Source: CAZGKW01 sp964526295 (lineage in GTDB: Bacteria; Planctomycetota; Phycisphaerae; FEN-1346). Taken from it: a stretch of 64,000 nucleotides of DNA. Shown here in pieces: positions 15,309-24,413 of the stretch. The translations under genes were made by a program, and so were the position numbers. The notes beneath the pieces are model-generated. The model was not told the origin of the DNA and searched no databases. It worked only from the letters and a program-made list of their open reading frames with translations. The number at the start of each line of letters is the position of its first letter. Positions within the stretch are counted from its first letter, which is position 1. Location of the stretch: the NCBI GenBank assembly GCA_964526295.1, contig CAZGKW010000010.1:1-64000 (forward strand), in the 5' to 3' direction.

Positions 15309-16493
15309 ATGGTCGCCCTGAAGATCGTCCTCGCCTTCTACGCGGCCCTGAGCCTCGCCGCGTGGCTCTGGTTCGCGTACGCCGCGGCCCGGCTGCGATG
15401 GTCGATTCCGAGGCTGAGCGAGCGGCCGGCGCCCGAACCCGACCGGTGGCCGCGGCTGTCGGTCATCGTGCCCGCCCGGGACGAGGCCGACACCATCGAG
15501 CCCGCCCTGCGGTCGCTCCTCGGCCAGGACTACCCCGACCTGGAGATCGTCGTCGTGGACGACCGGTCGACGGACGGGACGGGCGAGATCGTCGATCGCC
15601 TGGCCGGCCAGGACCCTCGCGGGGTCGTCCTGCACCTGACGGAGCTGCCCGAGGGATGGCTCGGCAAGGTCAACGCGATGAACAAGGGCCTCGCGCGGGC
15701 GACCGGCGAGCTGGTCCTCTTCACCGACGCCGACGTCCGGTTCGAGCCGGGGGCCCTGCGGCGGGGCGTTGTCTGGTTCCTGGACGAGGGCCTGGACTTC
15801 ATGGCGGCGTTCCCCCGGCTCCTGCCGGCCGGCGCCTGGGTCGACGCCGTCCTCGGGGCGACGCTCCGGCACGTCCTCGCCAGGACAAGGCCGTGGGCCG
15901 TCCGGGACCCGAAATCGCGAGCCTTCATGGGCGTCGGCGCGTTCAACCTCGTGCGGCGCTCGGCGCTCGAGCGGACCGAGGGGCTGGCGTGGCTCCGGCT
16001 GGACACGGCCGACGATGCGGCCCTGTGCCTCCTCCTGAAGCGGTCGGGGGCCCGATGCGCGGTCGTCGGCGCCGCCGATCTGATGAATCTGCACTGGCAC
16101 CGCAGCATCCGCAGCGCGGCACGTGGGGCGGAGAAGGCCCTCGTGCCGATCGGCGGCGGCAGCTTCGCCAGGACGCTGCTGGGGGGGCTCGGGCTGCTCG
16201 TAGTCGAAGCGGCGCCGGTGCTGACGCTCGTGCCGCTCGCCTGGCCCGAGCTGCGGCCTATCGGGTTCGTGGGCGTCCCCGTCTTCGCGGCGTTTGTTTT
16301 CACGGCCTTCGTGACGACCGCAGCGAAGCGGTGGCACGTGGCGCCGCTGCTGGTGGGGCCGCTTGTCGCCCCGATTGTGGCGGCGCTCATCTGGCGGGCC
16401 GGGTACCTCGGGTGGCGCCGCGGCGGGGCGGTCTGGCGGGGCACGTTCTACTCGACCGACGAGCTGGTCCGCGGGGCCCGGGTCCGCCTCTGA
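15309..16493 (+). CDS. Membrane-anchored family 2 glycosyltransferase
   Basis: A 394-residue protein from the ATG at 15309 with GGGAG 5 nt upstream. One N-terminal membrane helix (about 5-28) precedes a GT-A domain with V-I-V-P-A-R-D-E-A, V-V-V-D-D-R-S-T-D and the F-T-D-A-D-V metal-binding DxD. Two or three C-terminal helices (about 295-370) follow. The layout resembles the HpnB and carotenoid glycosyltransferase (CrtQ-like) types, but the acceptor cannot be told. The tail ends in a basic segment. No hopanoid or carotenoid genes are adjacent. Confidence 0.85.
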   Translation: MVALKIVLAFYAALSLAAWLWFAYAAARLRWSIPRLSERPAPEPDRWPRLSVIVPARDEADTIEPALRSLLGQDYPDLEIVVVDDRSTDGTGEIVDRLAGQDPRGVVLHLTELPEGWLGKVNAMNKGLARATGELVLFTDADVRFEPGALRRGVVWFLDEGLDFMAAFPRLLPAGAWVDAVLGATLRHVLARTRPWAVRDPKSRAFMGVGAFNLVRRSALERTEGLAWLRLDTADDAALCLLLKRSGARCAVVGAADLMNLHWHRSIRSAARGAEKALVPIGGGSFARTLLGGLGLLVVEAAPVLTLVPLAWPELRPIGFVGVPVFAAFVFTAFVTTAAKRWHVAPLLVGPLVAPIVAALIWRAGYLGWRRGGAVWRGTFYSTDELVRGARVRL

Positions 16494-16581
16494 GCGCTTT
16501 CAGACAGGACGCTGAAAGTCGGCCCCGCGGGTCTCCGTGCCCGCCGCGACAGGTGCTGACCGGGCTTACCTGAAAGCGCTC
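16492..16581. repeat. 12-bp inverted repeat spanning the glycosyltransferase stop codon
   Basis: GAGCGCTTTCAG (16492-16503) is the exact reverse complement of CTGAAAGCGCTC (16570-16581), with 66 nt between. The left arm overlaps the stop codon of the glycosyltransferase gene. A third CTGAAAG lies at 16512-16518. It may form a long-range hairpin or be a binding site ahead of the radical SAM promoter. Confidence 0.45.
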
Positions 16582-16595
16582 GGCACGAGGGTCGG

Positions 16596-16624
16596 TTGAC
16601 GCCGGCCGTATCTCGGGTCACAAT
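16596..16624 (+). promoter_or_regulatory. Promoter for the SPL-like gene and sulfatase
   Basis: TTGACG (16596-16601), 17-bp spacer, CACAAT (16619-16624), about 40 nt before the ATG at 16667. Confidence 0.5.
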
Positions 16625-16666
16625 GCCCTCGCACCTCAAGCTGTGAGAACGCCGGAGACACCCGCG

Positions 16667-18043
16667 ATGACGCCGCCCGACGGACCGCCCTTCTTCAGCC
16701 CGCCCCGGACCTACGTCCTGGAGGACGTCTGGGACGTGCCCGATGCGGCGGCCAGGGCCGAGCGGCTCATCGCCCTCTGGCCCGAGGCCCGCCTCTGCCG
16801 GTTCACCTACGACGACCTGCCGGACATCGTCGTCGAGGAAGGATGGGACCGGTTCCCGCGGATGGGCCGGCTGGACGTGGTGCCGCCGCCGATCCCTGTC
16901 CTCGGCCTCTTCCGATTCGACGAGGAAGCGGTCTGCCGTGATGCGGAGCGGATGGCCGAGGCCTACACGGGCGACGGATCGTTCCCGTGGGACGTGGCGG
17001 CGGGCGGCCGGCCGTTCGTCTTCTTCTGCTCCAGCCTCGAGGAGGTCCGGCCGAACCCGCACCACGTCTGCCGGGCCCAGTGGCGGCTCCACCAGGGCCG
17101 CGGATGCCCCCACCAGTGCCGATACTGCTCCCTCGGCGGCAGCCTCCTCATAAACCTGAACGTCGAGCAGTACGTGGAACGTCTGGGGGACCTGGTCCGC
17201 GAGAACCCCTGGCAGAAGACCTTTCTTATCGACGACACCATGGACGTCCTGACGCTGGAGCCGCAGCTCGACTGGATGGCCCCGCTCATGCGGTTCTTCG
17301 AGGCCACCGGCGACCGGTACCTCATCATCCACACCAAGAGCGACCGGGTGGAGGCGCTGCTCGATGCGGGCGCCCCGGCCCACACGATCATGGCGTGGAG
17401 CCTGGCCGGCCCGACGCAGTCGCGCCGGATCGAGCCGCTGACCGCCACGACCGAGGCCCGTATCGAGGCGGCCCGCCGGTGCCAGGACGCCGGCATGACC
17501 GTCCGCTACAAGTTCAAGCCGATCGTGCCGGTGCCCGGCTGGCGCGACGAGGCCGCCCGGACGATCGACCTGGCCCTGGCGCGGACGCGGCCCGACAACC
17601 TCTCGATGACGGTCCTCATGTGGATGGACGCCGAGGAGCTGGAGGCGGCCATCCCGCCGGACCTGATCGACCCGGACTTCCAGGCCGCGGCGCGCGAGGC
17701 GGCCGCCGACGCGGCCGATAGCTGGCGCGTCGGGCCGTTTCCCGATGCGTCGCGGGAGGCGGTCTATCGGCACTACCTGGCCGAGGTCCGCCGGCGCGAC
17801 CCGGACGTGCCCGTCACGATCTCGACCGAGAGCCTTGAGATGTGGCGGCGCCTGGGGCCCGACCTCGGTTTCACGCCGGCGACGTACGTCTGCGGCTGCG
17901 GCGCCCAGGCCACGCCCGGCCGGCGCGTCCTGGACGCGAACCCATGGGACGAGGCCCGCCGGGCCCGGACGTGGGACGGCCGACCGGCGAGGCCGGCCCG
18001 GCAAGAGCGGCCATTCAGGCCGCACCAGGAGGGTTTGCCTTGA
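16667..18043 (+). CDS. Spore-photoproduct-lyase-family radical SAM protein
   Basis: A 458-residue protein from the ATG at 16667 (GGAGA about 8 nt upstream). A GTG at 16643 is in frame but has no ribosome-binding site. The iron-sulfur motif is Cys147-x3-Cys151-x2-Cys154 in G-R-G-C-P-H-Q-C-R-Y-C-S. The segment R-A-Q-W-R-L-H-Q-G before it, and the S-L-A-G-P and R-Y-K-F-K-P-I-V-P strands after it, follow the SPL/SplB layout. A C-terminal C-G-C-G-A-Q pair is unusual and may bind metal. Known SPL reverses the UV lesion spore photoproduct, but non-sporulating bacteria carry relatives of unknown function. Its stop overlaps the start of the sulfatase. Confidence 0.75.
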   Translation: MTPPDGPPFFSPPRTYVLEDVWDVPDAAARAERLIALWPEARLCRFTYDDLPDIVVEEGWDRFPRMGRLDVVPPPIPVLGLFRFDEEAVCRDAERMAEAYTGDGSFPWDVAAGGRPFVFFCSSLEEVRPNPHHVCRAQWRLHQGRGCPHQCRYCSLGGSLLINLNVEQYVERLGDLVRENPWQKTFLIDDTMDVLTLEPQLDWMAPLMRFFEATGDRYLIIHTKSDRVEALLDAGAPAHTIMAWSLAGPTQSRRIEPLTATTEARIEAARRCQDAGMTVRYKFKPIVPVPGWRDEAARTIDLALARTRPDNLSMTVLMWMDAEELEAAIPPDLIDPDFQAAAREAAADAADSWRVGPFPDASREAVYRHYLAEVRRRDPDVPVTISTESLEMWRRLGPDLGFTPATYVCGCGAQATPGRRVLDANPWDEARRARTWDGRPARPARQERPFRPHQEGLP

Positions 18044-19365
18044 GCCATTCAATCACGCGACGCAGGTTCCTGGAGGCGTCGGCGGCACTTGCGGCCGCAC
18101 CGATGTTCGCCCACCGGACCGAGGCCCAAGCCATGCCCGACCGGCCGAACCTTCTCTTTCTCTTCACGGACGACCAGCGAGCCGACACGATCGGCGCCCT
18201 CGGGAACCCGCACATCCACACGCCGAACCTCGACGGACTGGTCAGGCGGGGGTTCCACTTCACCAACGTCTACTGCATGGGCTCGATGGTCGGGGCGGTG
18301 TGCCTGCCGAGCCGGACGATGGTCATGACGGGCCGGTCGCTGTGGCGAATCCCCCAGGGCCGCCGGCCCGACGCCCCCGCCGGGACGCCCATGCTCCCCG
18401 TCGCCCTCGGGGCCGCAGGCTACGAGACGTACCGCACGGGCAAGAAGGGCAACGTGTGCCACTTCGCCAACCGCCGCTTTGACACGAACGTCTACGACGG
18501 CGACAAGCGGGAGCCCGACTCCTCGAAACGTCACGCCGACCGGGTGATCGAGTTCCTCCGCCGCCACGATCGGTCCAAGCCGTTCTTTGTCTGCGCGAGT
18601 TTCGACAAGCCGCACGATCCGCGTCGGGCCCGCCCCGAGTTCGTCAAGATCTACGACCCGGCGAAGGTCCCCCTGCCGCCCAACTTCATGCCGGAGCATC
18701 CGTTCGACAACGGGGAGCTTCGAATCCGCGACGAAAAGCTCGCCCCCTTCCCGCGGACGCCCGAGGTCATCCGCCGGCACATCGCCGACTACTGGGCCAC
18801 CATCTCGGACCTCGACCACGAGGTGGGCCGCATCCTGAAGGCCCTCGACGAGGCGGGCCTTGCCGGGAACACGATCGTCGTCTTCTCCAGCGACCAGGGC
18901 CTCGCCATCGGCAGCCACGGCCTGATGGGCAAGCAGAACCTCTACGAGCACTTCAAGGGCCCGCTCGTGGTTGCCGGGCCGGGCATCCCGAAGGGCAAGG
19001 CCGACGACCTCGTGTATTTGTTCGACCTGTTCCCCACGTTCTGCGAGTGGGCCGGCGCCGACGTGCCCGAGGCGGTGGAGGGCCGGGGCCTCGTGCCGCT
19101 TATCCAGGGGCGGAAGCCCGCGTGGCGCGACACGCTCGGCGCGGCCTACAAGCGCTGTCAGCGGATGATTCGCGACGAACGGTTCAAGATGATGTGGTAC
19201 CCGGAGGCGCAGAAGTTCCAGCTCTTCGACCTGGCCACCGACCCGTACGAGCTTCGGGACCTGGCCGACGATCGGGCCCACGCCGACCGCCTGGCGACGA
19301 TGAAGAAGCTCCTGGCCGAGTGGCAGGAGAGGTTCGACGACCCGGTCCCCCGCATCCTGACGTAA
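18040..19365 (+). CDS. Tat-exported formylglycine-dependent sulfatase
   Basis: A 441-residue enzyme that hydrolyses sulfate esters, probably on polysaccharides. It starts at a TTG (18040) overlapping the stop of the radical SAM gene as TTGA, with AGGAGG 8 nt upstream. The twin-arginine signal (T-R-R-R-F-L, residues 6-11) leads to a hydrophobic stretch. Metal ligands Asp44-Asp45 lie in F-T-D-D-Q-R. The sulfatase motif Cys88-x-Pro-Ser-Arg92 is of the type converted to formylglycine. F-S-S-D-Q-G and the Y-E-H-F-K-G lysine region are present. It is closest in layout to choline-sulfatase or iduronate-2-sulfatase relatives. The maturase is not in the window. Confidence 0.9.
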   Translation: MSHSITRRRFLEASAALAAAPMFAHRTEAQAMPDRPNLLFLFTDDQRADTIGALGNPHIHTPNLDGLVRRGFHFTNVYCMGSMVGAVCLPSRTMVMTGRSLWRIPQGRRPDAPAGTPMLPVALGAAGYETYRTGKKGNVCHFANRRFDTNVYDGDKREPDSSKRHADRVIEFLRRHDRSKPFFVCASFDKPHDPRRARPEFVKIYDPAKVPLPPNFMPEHPFDNGELRIRDEKLAPFPRTPEVIRRHIADYWATISDLDHEVGRILKALDEAGLAGNTIVVFSSDQGLAIGSHGLMGKQNLYEHFKGPLVVAGPGIPKGKADDLVYLFDLFPTFCEWAGADVPEAVEGRGLVPLIQGRKPAWRDTLGAAYKRCQRMIRDERFKMMWYPEAQKFQLFDLATDPYELRDLADDRAHADRLATMKKLLAEWQERFDDPVPRILT

Positions 19366-19420
19366 CTTCAGTGGCCGAGCGGATCTGGGTGCCGTCAGCC
19401 GGTCCCACGTCTTGTGCGTG

Positions 19421-19449
19421 TGGACTTCCCGCCGCCGTTCCGCTATGAT
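19421..19449 (+). promoter_or_regulatory. Probable promoter for the helicase gene
   Basis: TGGACT (19421-19426), 17-bp spacer, TATGAT (19444-19449), 46 nt before the ATG at 19496. The -35 matches the consensus at only four positions. Confidence 0.4.
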
Positions 19450-19495
19450 GTCCCGACTCAGCCGGACCTGAAGCGACGCGAGGCGACCCCCGCCG

Positions 19496-21700
19496 ATGGA
19501 TATCCTCGACGGCCTGACCCCCGCCCAGCGCGAGGCGGTGACCCACATCGACGGCCCCCTGCTGGTCCTCGCCGGGGCCGGCAGCGGCAAGACCCGCGTC
19601 ATCACCCGCCGCGTGGCCTACCTGATCGCCCAAGGCGTCCGGCCGCACCAGGTCCTGGCCATTACGTTCACGAACAAGGCGGCCGGCGAGATGCGCGACC
19701 GCGTCGACGCCCTGGTCGCGGGGTCGCGGCGGCCGATGGTCTCGACGTTCCACAGCTTCTGCGCCCGGATGCTCCGCGAGTACGCCGACCTCGTCGGCCT
19801 CGATCCGTCCTACAGCATCTACGACACGGCCGACCAGCGGACGGCCCTGAAGCAGGCCCTGGCCGAGCTGAACCTCGACTCGACCCACTTCAGCCCGGAC
19901 CGGATCCTGCGGGAGATCGGCCGGGCGAAAAACCGCTTGGAGCGGGCCGCCGCCTACGCCCGCCGCACGGCCGGCGATTGGGCCGGCAAACGCATCGCCC
20001 GCGTCTTCGAGGTCTACGAGCGGATCCTCGCCGACAACCGGGCCCTCGACTTCGACGACCTCCTGCTGGAGATGGCACTCGGCCTTCGCGCGAGCGACGA
20101 CCTCCGCCGCCGGCTCCAGGACCGCTTCCGCTACGTCCTGATCGACGAGTACCAGGACACAAACCACGCCCAGTACGTCCTGGCCCGCGACCTGGCCGGC
20201 CCGCGGCGGAACCTCTGCGCCACGGGCGACCCGGACCAGTCCATCTACGGCTGGCGGGGGGCCCAGCTCTCGAACATCCTCGATTTCGAGGACGACTTCC
20301 CCGACGCCAAGGTTGTCCGTCTGGAGCAGAACTACCGCAGCACGAAGACGATTCTGGCCGCCGCCTCCGGCCTCATCCGTCGCAACGTCGGCCGGAAGGA
20401 GAAGGAGCTCTACACCGACAACGCCGTCGGCGTGCCGGTCACCGTCGCCCAGACCGACGACGAGGAGGCCGAGGCCCGGTCCATCGTCCGGCGTATCGTC
20501 GAGCTCCACCAGGAGGGACGGGCCTACGGCGACGCCGCCGTCTTCGTCCGCACCGTCGCCCAGACGCGGGCCCTGGAGGACGCCTTGCGGTCCGCCCGGC
20601 CGGCCGTGCCTTACGAGGTGGTCCGCGGCTCCAGCTTCTACGACCGCAAGGAGGTCCGCGACGTCGTCGCCTACCTCCAGGTGCTCCACAACCCTCGCGA
20701 CGAGGTCAACGTCCGGCGGATCATCAACGTGCCGACCCGCGGCATCGGCAAGAAGACCGTCGAGGCCCTGGCGGCGTGGGCCCGGCAGGAAGGCATCGGC
20801 CTCTTGGCGGCGGCGACGCACGCGGCGGACATCGAGGACCTCGGCTCGCGCGGCCGGGGGGCGGTCCACCGCTTCGCCGAGCTGATGCGGCGCCTGGCCG
20901 AGGCCCCGAGGGAGCGCGTCGCTCCGCTCGTCGAGCGCGTCATCGACCAGACCGGCTACCTGCGGACCTTCAAGGGCGACGACGATGCGGCCGAGAGGAA
21001 GGCGAACCTCGACGAGCTGATCACGCTGGCGGCCCGGTTCGACCAGCAGATGGCCGGGGCGCCGCCCGGGGAGGCCGACCGCCCGCCCCTGGAGGCGTTC
21101 CTCGAGACGGTCGACCTCTCCAGCGAGCAGGACGCCTACGACGAGCGGGCCGACCGGGTGCCCCTGATGACGCTCCATGCCGCCAAGGGGCTGGAATTCC
21201 CCGCCGTTTTCATCGCCGGGTGCGAGGACCACCTGCTGCCGCACGCCGGCCGGGCCGACGAGCCGGCCGAAGTGGAGGAGGAGCGGCGGCTCCTGTTCGT
21301 CGGCATGACCCGGGCCCAGGAGGTGCTGACGCTCACGTGGGCCCGGTATCGGCGGATCCGCGGGCGGCTCGAGCAGTGCATGCCGAGCCGGTTCCTCGCC
21401 GAGGTCCCCGCCGAGACGGTCCGGCCGGTGGACGAGCGGACGGGCACCCGGCCGGCGCGGTTCACCGGGCGACCGGGCTATCGCCAGCCGGGCGCCGACA
21501 GGCCGGTGAGACCCAAGCGGGACGAGGCGACGGGCCTTTCGACCGGCGAGCTGGTCCGCCATCGGACCTACGGCCTGGGCCGGGTCCGGCGGTTCGAGAC
21601 CCAGGGCGGCCGGCGGATGGTCCGCGTGCGATTCAACCAGGTGGGTGAAAAGCTGCTCGATCCCGAGTACGCTAAGTTGGAGCGGGTGGCCACCGCGTGA
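19496..21700 (+). CDS. pcrA: UvrD/PcrA-type superfamily 1 DNA helicase
   Basis: A 734-residue 3'-5' helicase for repair and replication-fork processing. The start is the ATG at 19496. The Q-motif (L-T-P-A-Q-R-E-A-V), Walker A (A-G-A-G-S-G-K-T, about 26-33), motif Ia (I-T-F-T-N-K-A-A), Walker B (L-I-D-E-Y-Q-D-T-N, about 214-222), motif III (G-D-P-D-Q-S-I-Y-G-W-R-G-A), motif IV (L-E-Q-N-Y-R-S), motif V (L-M-T-L-H-A-A-K-G-L-E-F) and motif VI (E-E-R-R-L-L-F-V-G-M-T-R-A) are all present. The Tudor-like C-terminus of PcrA/UvrD (H-x-x-Y-G-L-G-R-V) ends the protein. Whether to call it pcrA or uvrD is a naming choice. Confidence 0.95.
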   Translation: MDILDGLTPAQREAVTHIDGPLLVLAGAGSGKTRVITRRVAYLIAQGVRPHQVLAITFTNKAAGEMRDRVDALVAGSRRPMVSTFHSFCARMLREYADLVGLDPSYSIYDTADQRTALKQALAELNLDSTHFSPDRILREIGRAKNRLERAAAYARRTAGDWAGKRIARVFEVYERILADNRALDFDDLLLEMALGLRASDDLRRRLQDRFRYVLIDEYQDTNHAQYVLARDLAGPRRNLCATGDPDQSIYGWRGAQLSNILDFEDDFPDAKVVRLEQNYRSTKTILAAASGLIRRNVGRKEKELYTDNAVGVPVTVAQTDDEEAEARSIVRRIVELHQEGRAYGDAAVFVRTVAQTRALEDALRSARPAVPYEVVRGSSFYDRKEVRDVVAYLQVLHNPRDEVNVRRIINVPTRGIGKKTVEALAAWARQEGIGLLAAATHAADIEDLGSRGRGAVHRFAELMRRLAEAPRERVAPLVERVIDQTGYLRTFKGDDDAAERKANLDELITLAARFDQQMAGAPPGEADRPPLEAFLETVDLSSEQDAYDERADRVPLMTLHAAKGLEFPAVFIAGCEDHLLPHAGRADEPAEVEEERRLLFVGMTRAQEVLTLTWARYRRIRGRLEQCMPSRFLAEVPAETVRPVDERTGTRPARFTGRPGYRQPGADRPVRPKRDEATGLSTGELVRHRTYGLGRVRRFETQGGRRMVRVRFNQVGEKLLDPEYAKLERVATA

Positions 21701-21753
21701 GCTCGGCAACACCGCTTCCGACGCTCATGCCGCGCGACACGAGGAGGGCTGCA

Positions 21754-23169
21754 ATGGCGAAGACCGACATCACGTTCGACGCCGCCGGCGCGATGGCCGA
21801 CGCCGTCGGGCCCGAGCACGGCCTCACCGACGAGGAGTGGTCGGCCTTGGCGGAGGAGACGACGGCGATCGTCGAGCGGCTGAACGCCTCCCGCGGCGAG
21901 ACGCCCTACCGCGACCTGCCGCACGACGAGGGGCTCTCGGAGCGGAGCCGCATCAAGGAGTCGGCCGAGGCGAAGCGGGCGAAGTTCGACGACCTTGTGG
22001 TCCTCGGCATCGGCGGGTCGGCCCTGGGCCTGACGGCCCTCAAGACGGCGCTCTGCCCACCCTATTGGAACCACCTTCCGGAGCGGCTCCGCGGCGGGCG
22101 GCCGAGGCTCTGGGTCATGGACAACGTCGACCCCGGCGAGGTCCGCACGATGCTCGACGTCGTCGAGGAGAAGCGGGCCCTGTTTAACGTCATCTCGAAG
22201 AGCGGCTCGACGGCCGAGACGATGGCCCAGTTCCTGATTGTCCGGGAGCTGCTCGAGGCCTGCCTGGGCGACGCGTGGCGGGAGCACGTCGTCGTGACGA
22301 CCGACGCGAAGGGGGGCCTCTTGCGGCCGTTCGCCGACGCCGAGGCCCTGGAGAGCTTCGTCGTGCCGGACGGGGTGGGCGGGCGGTTCAGCGTCCTCTC
22401 GCCGGTCGGCCTTCTCGGGGCGGCCCTCATCGGCATCCCCATCGACGGGCTCCTCGAAGGCGCCGCCGCCATGGACCAGCGGTGCATGAGCGTCGACTTC
22501 GCGGCCAACCCCGCCGCCCGGAGCGCCGCCGTCCAGATCGGCCTCTATCGCAAGGGCAAGCCGATGAGCGTCATGATGCCCTACGCGGCCGCGCTGCGCG
22601 ACGTCGCCGACTGGTACCGGCAGCTCTGGGCCGAGAGCCTCGGCAAGCAGACGCCCGACGGCCGCCACGTTGGCCCGACGCCGATCAAGGCCCTGGGCGT
22701 CACCGACCAGCACTCCCAGGTCCAGCTCTACCGCGAAGGGCCGAACGACAAGGTCATCACGATTCTGGCGGTGGGGGAGTTCGCCACGGACGTGGTCATC
22801 CCGGGGGCCCCGGCGGGGATGCAGGACATCGACTACCTGTCGGGCAAGACCCTCGCGGCCCTCTATCACGCCGAGCAGCGGGGTACCGAGTGGGCCCTGT
22901 GGCTGTCGAAGCGGCCGACCGTCCGCGTCGCCCTGCCCACCGTCGATGCCCACGCCGTCGGCGGCCTCCTGTACCTCCTGGAGGTCCAGACCTCGATCGC
23001 CGGCGAGATGCTTGGCATCAACACGTACAACCAGCCGGGCGTCGAGGCGGGCAAAGAGGCCACCCGGGCCCTGATGGGAAAGACCGGCCCGATGGACCCG
23101 GCCAAGGGCGGCCTGCCGGAGGAACTCGACACGTACGAGGCCCTCCGCAAGCGGATCGAGGCCGAGTGA
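21754..23169 (+). CDS. pgi: Glucose-6-phosphate isomerase
   Basis: A 471-residue enzyme interconverting glucose 6-phosphate and fructose 6-phosphate in glycolysis. The ATG at 21754 has GAGGAGGG 5 nt upstream; an earlier in-frame ATG at 21697 overlaps the helicase stop but lacks a site. Motifs: V-L-G-I-G-G-S-A-L-G, I-S-K-S-G-S-T-A-E-T (sugar phosphate loop), T-P-I-K-A-L-G-V-T-D-Q-H-S-Q and the C-terminal N-T-Y-N-Q-P-G-V-E-x-G-K, which carries the catalytic lysine. Length is that of the shorter bacterial type. The AEC permease follows after 4 nt. Confidence 0.95.
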   Translation: MAKTDITFDAAGAMADAVGPEHGLTDEEWSALAEETTAIVERLNASRGETPYRDLPHDEGLSERSRIKESAEAKRAKFDDLVVLGIGGSALGLTALKTALCPPYWNHLPERLRGGRPRLWVMDNVDPGEVRTMLDVVEEKRALFNVISKSGSTAETMAQFLIVRELLEACLGDAWREHVVVTTDAKGGLLRPFADAEALESFVVPDGVGGRFSVLSPVGLLGAALIGIPIDGLLEGAAAMDQRCMSVDFAANPAARSAAVQIGLYRKGKPMSVMMPYAAALRDVADWYRQLWAESLGKQTPDGRHVGPTPIKALGVTDQHSQVQLYREGPNDKVITILAVGEFATDVVIPGAPAGMQDIDYLSGKTLAALYHAEQRGTEWALWLSKRPTVRVALPTVDAHAVGGLLYLLEVQTSIAGEMLGINTYNQPGVEAGKEATRALMGKTGPMDPAKGGLPEELDTYEALRKRIEAE

Positions 23170-23173
23170 CCCC

Positions 23174-24172
23174 GTGGCCGCCGACCGCCCCACCGACCCG
23201 TACGTCCGCATCGTCGTGTTCACCGCGTGCATCCTCGTGGCGAGCGTCGGCGGCTACGTCCTCCGCCGCCTCGGGTGGGTGAAGGCCGAGTGGGCCCGGC
23301 GGATCATGAGCGCGGCGATCGTGTGCGTCGACGCCCCGATCGCCTGGCTCGCCGTCTGGCACCTGGACATTCTTGCGGGGGTGTGGAAGGTGCCGGTGGT
23401 GGGCGGCGCGGTGGCCGTGGCGGTCAGCCTGGCCGGACTGGGGCTGGCGCGGCGTCTCCGCCTGCCGCCGGGTGACGCGGCCCTTTTCGGCCTCCAGGGG
23501 GGCATGGGCAACGTCGGCTACTCGCTCGGTGGGTTCCTGTGCTTCGCCCTGTGGGGCCTCCAGGGGCTGGCCCTGGAGCAGATGTTCTGCATGATGTGGC
23601 CGTTCTACGCGTTCCTGTTCTGCTTCCCGCTGGCTCGGCATTACGGCCTGGCGGCCCGCGGGGCCCCCGAGCTTGAGGCCAAGGTCCCGCCTTGGCGGTA
23701 CGCCTTGCGGGTGCTCGGGCGGAGCCTGCTGGACCTCAGGAGCCTGCCCCTCTATATGGTGGTCCTTGGCCTCACGCTCAACCTGCGGGGGGTCGCGCCG
23801 CCGGCCGCCGTCACCCGGTGGCACGTTATCGACGTGCTGATGGTCGCGGGCATCCTGATGCAGTTCGGCGGCGTGGGGATGACCGTGCGGGTGAGTCGGC
23901 TGCCGCGGTTCTGGCGGCTCAGCCTGGGGACGGCGGGCCTGAAGCTGCTGGTCCATCCGCTCCTGATGCTCGCGACGGCCCTGGCTTTCGGCATGTCCGG
24001 GATGCCGCTCTACGTCTGCGTCCTGCTGGGGGCGATGCCGTCGGCCCTCTACTCGGTGCTGATGGCGAACATCTTCGGCCTGAACCGCGACCTGGCGAAC
24101 GCCACGTTCATTCTGACGCACGCGGTCTGCCTGACGACCGTCGTGCCGCTGGTGCTCCTCTGGCCGGTCTGA
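23174..24172 (+). CDS. AEC-family (auxin efflux carrier-like) permease
   Basis: A 332-residue membrane protein with a GTG start at 23174, 4 nt after pgi, so co-transcribed. About ten hydrophobic helices arranged as two halves around a short polar loop (P-E-L-E-A-K-V-P-P-W, near residue 165) are visible. G-G-M-G-N-V-G-Y-S-L-G and the repeated A-x-P-S-A-L-Y-S-V-L near the end are typical of the family. Known members export malonate, malate or similar anions; the substrate here is unknown. Confidence 0.7.
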   Translation: MAADRPTDPYVRIVVFTACILVASVGGYVLRRLGWVKAEWARRIMSAAIVCVDAPIAWLAVWHLDILAGVWKVPVVGGAVAVAVSLAGLGLARRLRLPPGDAALFGLQGGMGNVGYSLGGFLCFALWGLQGLALEQMFCMMWPFYAFLFCFPLARHYGLAARGAPELEAKVPPWRYALRVLGRSLLDLRSLPLYMVVLGLTLNLRGVAPPAAVTRWHVIDVLMVAGILMQFGGVGMTVRVSRLPRFWRLSLGTAGLKLLVHPLLMLATALAFGMSGMPLYVCVLLGAMPSALYSVLMANIFGLNRDLANATFILTHAVCLTTVVPLVLLWPV

Positions 24173-24318
24173 GCGGGAGAGGTCCGTGCCGACCGTCCGC
24201 CGCGGCTTACGCCAGATACGAGCGATGCAGCCTCCGTGCGGCCGAGCGGCTCTTCGGGGCGGGAGGCGAGTGACCGTCGCGCCCGGGAGGCCTCGCGGAC
24301 TTGGAGCCCAGGGTTTCG

Positions 24319-24348
24319 TTGACGAGGCGCGTGAGTTTGTCGTAGAAT
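24319..24348 (+). promoter_or_regulatory. Promoter for the response regulator-DUF362 pair
   Basis: TTGACG (24319-24324), 18-bp spacer, TAGAAT (24343-24348), in the 241-nt gap after the permease. No gene was seen in the gap. Confidence 0.5.
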
Positions 24349-24413
24349 CGGGTGGTTTCCGAGGGGGCAGGAGCGCGGTTCCGTCGAGAGCGAGCCGCCG
24401 GAGGGGGCCCTTA

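Noticed and set aside
19184..21712. Minus-strand open frame of 842 codons opposite the helicase
   Set aside because: The plus strand holds all SF1 helicase motifs.
24173..24413. tRNA or small RNA gene in the gap after the permease
   Set aside because: No cloverleaf or T-loop motif was seen; only a promoter is supported.
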